Source: M55B165 sp051744245 (GTDB lineage: Bacteria > Actinomycetota > Humimicrobiia > Humimicrobiales > Humimicrobiaceae). Taken from it: DNA of 34,286 bases. The stretch is from assembly GCA_051744245.1 (NCBI GenBank), contig JBNJCV010000012.1:1-34286 (forward strand), given 5' to 3'. The notes under the pieces are model-generated. The model ran no database searches, had not been told where the DNA came from, and was given only the letters and a program-made list of their open reading frames with translations. Below are positions 33,281-34,286 of the stretch, one piece after another (within the stretch, counting starts at the first letter, position 1; each line of letters opens with the position of its first letter). The position numbers were made by a program, and so were the translations under genes.

Positions 33281-33719
33281 ATATTATAATAATATTAAGT
33301 CTTATTTAAATGATGAAATTGGTAAAATTGACGAATTAAAAACTGAATTATCCAAGTGTCAGGGAAATAGCCGTATAATAAGGCGTGCAAAAGGTTCAAT
33401 ACTTCATGATTTCTATAATGCCTGTGAAAGGATATTTGAAATTATCGCCCGGGAAATTGATGGAGGAGTTATACATGGTGATAAATGGCATAAAAGTTTA
33501 TTATACCAAATGACTAAAAGTAATTTTAAAGAAAGACCACAAGTAATATCTACTAAACTGGCAGCAGAATTAGAAGAGTACCTTGCATTTAGGCATTTAT
33601 TTAGGAATATTTACGGTTTTGAATTGGAAGGCGATAGACTGTCAAGACTAGTTGAAAAGTTTGATGAAATTTCTAATCTATTTGTTACAGAAATAAAAAG
33701 TTTTATAAAAAAACTATAA
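33270..33719 (+). CDS. HEPN-domain protein (HepT-like toxin candidate)
   Basis: This 149-residue, largely alpha-helical protein begins inside the end of the nucleotidyltransferase gene. It shows the HEPN pattern: helices with LHDFYNACERIFEIIAREIDGG, and the motif region FRHLFRNIYGFEL at 107-119. The usual HepT RNase motif is R-x4-H-x-Y. Here the spacing gives R108-x4-N113-x-Y115, so arginine and the AMPylation-target tyrosine are kept but histidine is replaced by asparagine. Some HepT-like subfamilies may naturally carry RN at this place, so this does not prove loss of function. A toxin role is inferred from the pairing. Confidence 0.82.
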   Translation: MKDKYYNNIKSYLNDEIGKIDELKTELSKCQGNSRIIRRAKGSILHDFYNACERIFEIIAREIDGGVIHGDKWHKSLLYQMTKSNFKERPQVISTKLAAELEEYLAFRHLFRNIYGFELEGDRLSRLVEKFDEISNLFVTEIKSFIKKL

Positions 33720-33754
33720 CCATAAGTATAAATTATAATTCTTTAGTTTAATAT

Positions 33755-33785
<31 letters not shown>

Positions 33786-33898
33786 TACTTTAATTTTATA
33801 AATTATTTTGTTTTTTTAGTATCCTCCCTATTTCTTTCTTCAAATATAAAAAATCTTTTAATAGCATTTTTACATACCGCTTCTAATCTAATATATTC

Positions 33899-34286
33899 TC
33901 AATACTTTATATACAAAGGGCCAAAATTTCTACATGCTCTGTAATCTGCACCTTCTGGATCGTTGGTTCCAAATGCTGCCCATGCGCTTGGCCTAAATAT
34001 TCTTTCTTCCTCTACATTATGGAGACCAACCGGTATTCTTAACATAGAAGCAAGTGTTATGAGCTTGTCTCCTATATGACCATAACTTACTACTGCATGG
34101 TTTGCTCCCCAGTTATTCATTAAGGTATATGTATCCCTAAAAGCTCCTTTACCTGTAATTAATGGAGCAAACCAGGTTGTAGGCCAAGTGGGATCAGTCC
34201 TATCATTTAGGGTATTGTGAACTTCCTCCGGCAAACTTATACTATATCCTTCTGCAATTTGTAGTGTCGGACCTAGCCCCTTTATT
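33899..34286 (-). CDS. fucI: L-fucose isomerase, C-terminal part (5' end outside window)
   Basis: The frame is open to the window end, and 128 C-terminal residues are visible. They follow the FucI C-terminus closely: GPTLQIAEGYSISLPEEVH, PTWPTTWFAPLITGKGAFRD, NNWGANHAVVSYGHIGDKL, ITLASMLRIPVGLHNVEEE, FRPSAWAAFGTND and YRACRNFGPLY. The histidine in WGANH corresponds to a known metal/active-site residue of E. coli FucI. The enzyme interconverts L-fucose and L-fuculose (also D-arabinose and D-ribulose). It is convergent with the catabolic operon, so a separate deoxy-sugar locus may begin outside the window. Full-length family members are about 590 residues. Confidence 0.93.
   Translation of the reverse strand, partial: IKGLGPTLQIAEGYSISLPEEVHNTLNDRTDPTWPTTWFAPLITGKGAFRDTYTLMNNWGANHAVVSYGHIGDKLITLASMLRIPVGLHNVEEERIFRPSAWAAFGTNDPEGADYRACRNFGPLYIKY

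Noticed and set aside
33806..33898. About 30 open codons in frame after the fucI TGA on the minus strand (EYIRLEAVCKNAIKRFF...)
   Set aside because: The visible FucI ends at the normal family C-terminus, and a stretch of this length without stops is expected by chance; read-through or recoding is not supported.

Overview
This is an AT-rich bacterial window with densely packed genes. It has no rRNA, tRNA, CRISPR array or insertion sequence that I can recognise. The left part carries RNase Y, SpoVS, MiaB, MiaA, DapF, an LL-diaminopimelate-type aminotransferase and HflX. LexA follows, with Bacillus/Gram-positive-type operators (CGAAC-N4-GTTCG). These point to a low-GC monoderm or a deep-branching candidate-phylum bacterium. 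The sequence alone does not name a genus, and a relationship to uncultured Actinomycetota-like or Atribacterota-like lineages is only a guess.

Layout. (1) 1-7969 (+) is a housekeeping run: rny (5' end missing), a GHKL ATPase of unknown role, spoVS, miaB, miaA, dapF, a dapL-like gene and hflX, mostly overlapping or a few bases apart. (2) 7966-10140 is an SOS-flavoured module: lexA (-), an orphan ilvC (-), then a divergent small membrane protein with a LysM-like domain. The small gene's promoter contains one LexA box, and a second box overlaps the predicted transcript start. It looks like a functional counterpart of the SOS division inhibitor YneA. (3) 10204-13160 holds an MFS permease, a four-helix membrane protein (-) and a leucine-rich-repeat lipoprotein. 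(4) 13480-32410 (+) is about 19 kb of carbohydrate catabolism. It has a ROK regulator, a CUT1 ABC importer (binding lipoprotein, two permeases, two different ATPases and a tiny membrane protein), four TIM-barrel isomerase/epimerase-like proteins, two Gfo/Idh/MocA oxidoreductases, a zinc-dependent dehydrogenase, a phosphomannose-isomerase-like cupin and two FGGY kinases. dut is attached to its 3' end. (5) 32942-33719 is an MNT-HEPN (MntA/HepT-like) toxin-antitoxin-type pair. (6) 33899-34286 (-) is the C-terminal part of L-fucose isomerase, running off the window.

How the genes may work together. The importer would bring in an oligosaccharide, glycoside, polyol or rare sugar. The Gfo/Idh and zinc dehydrogenases could make keto intermediates. 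The TIM-barrel enzymes could eliminate, hydrate, epimerise or isomerise them, and the FGGY kinases would phosphorylate the resulting ketose, probably xylulose in the case of the XylB-like kinase. The set partly resembles the Thermotoga inositol pathway (ROK regulator, MDR dehydrogenase, Gfo/Idh, epimerase, ABC importer) and the levoglucosan pathway (Gfo/Idh plus TIM-barrel proteins), but matches neither gene for gene. The substrate therefore stays open. Several enzymes have altered catalytic residues, which makes this locus the best candidate for undescribed biochemistry in the window.
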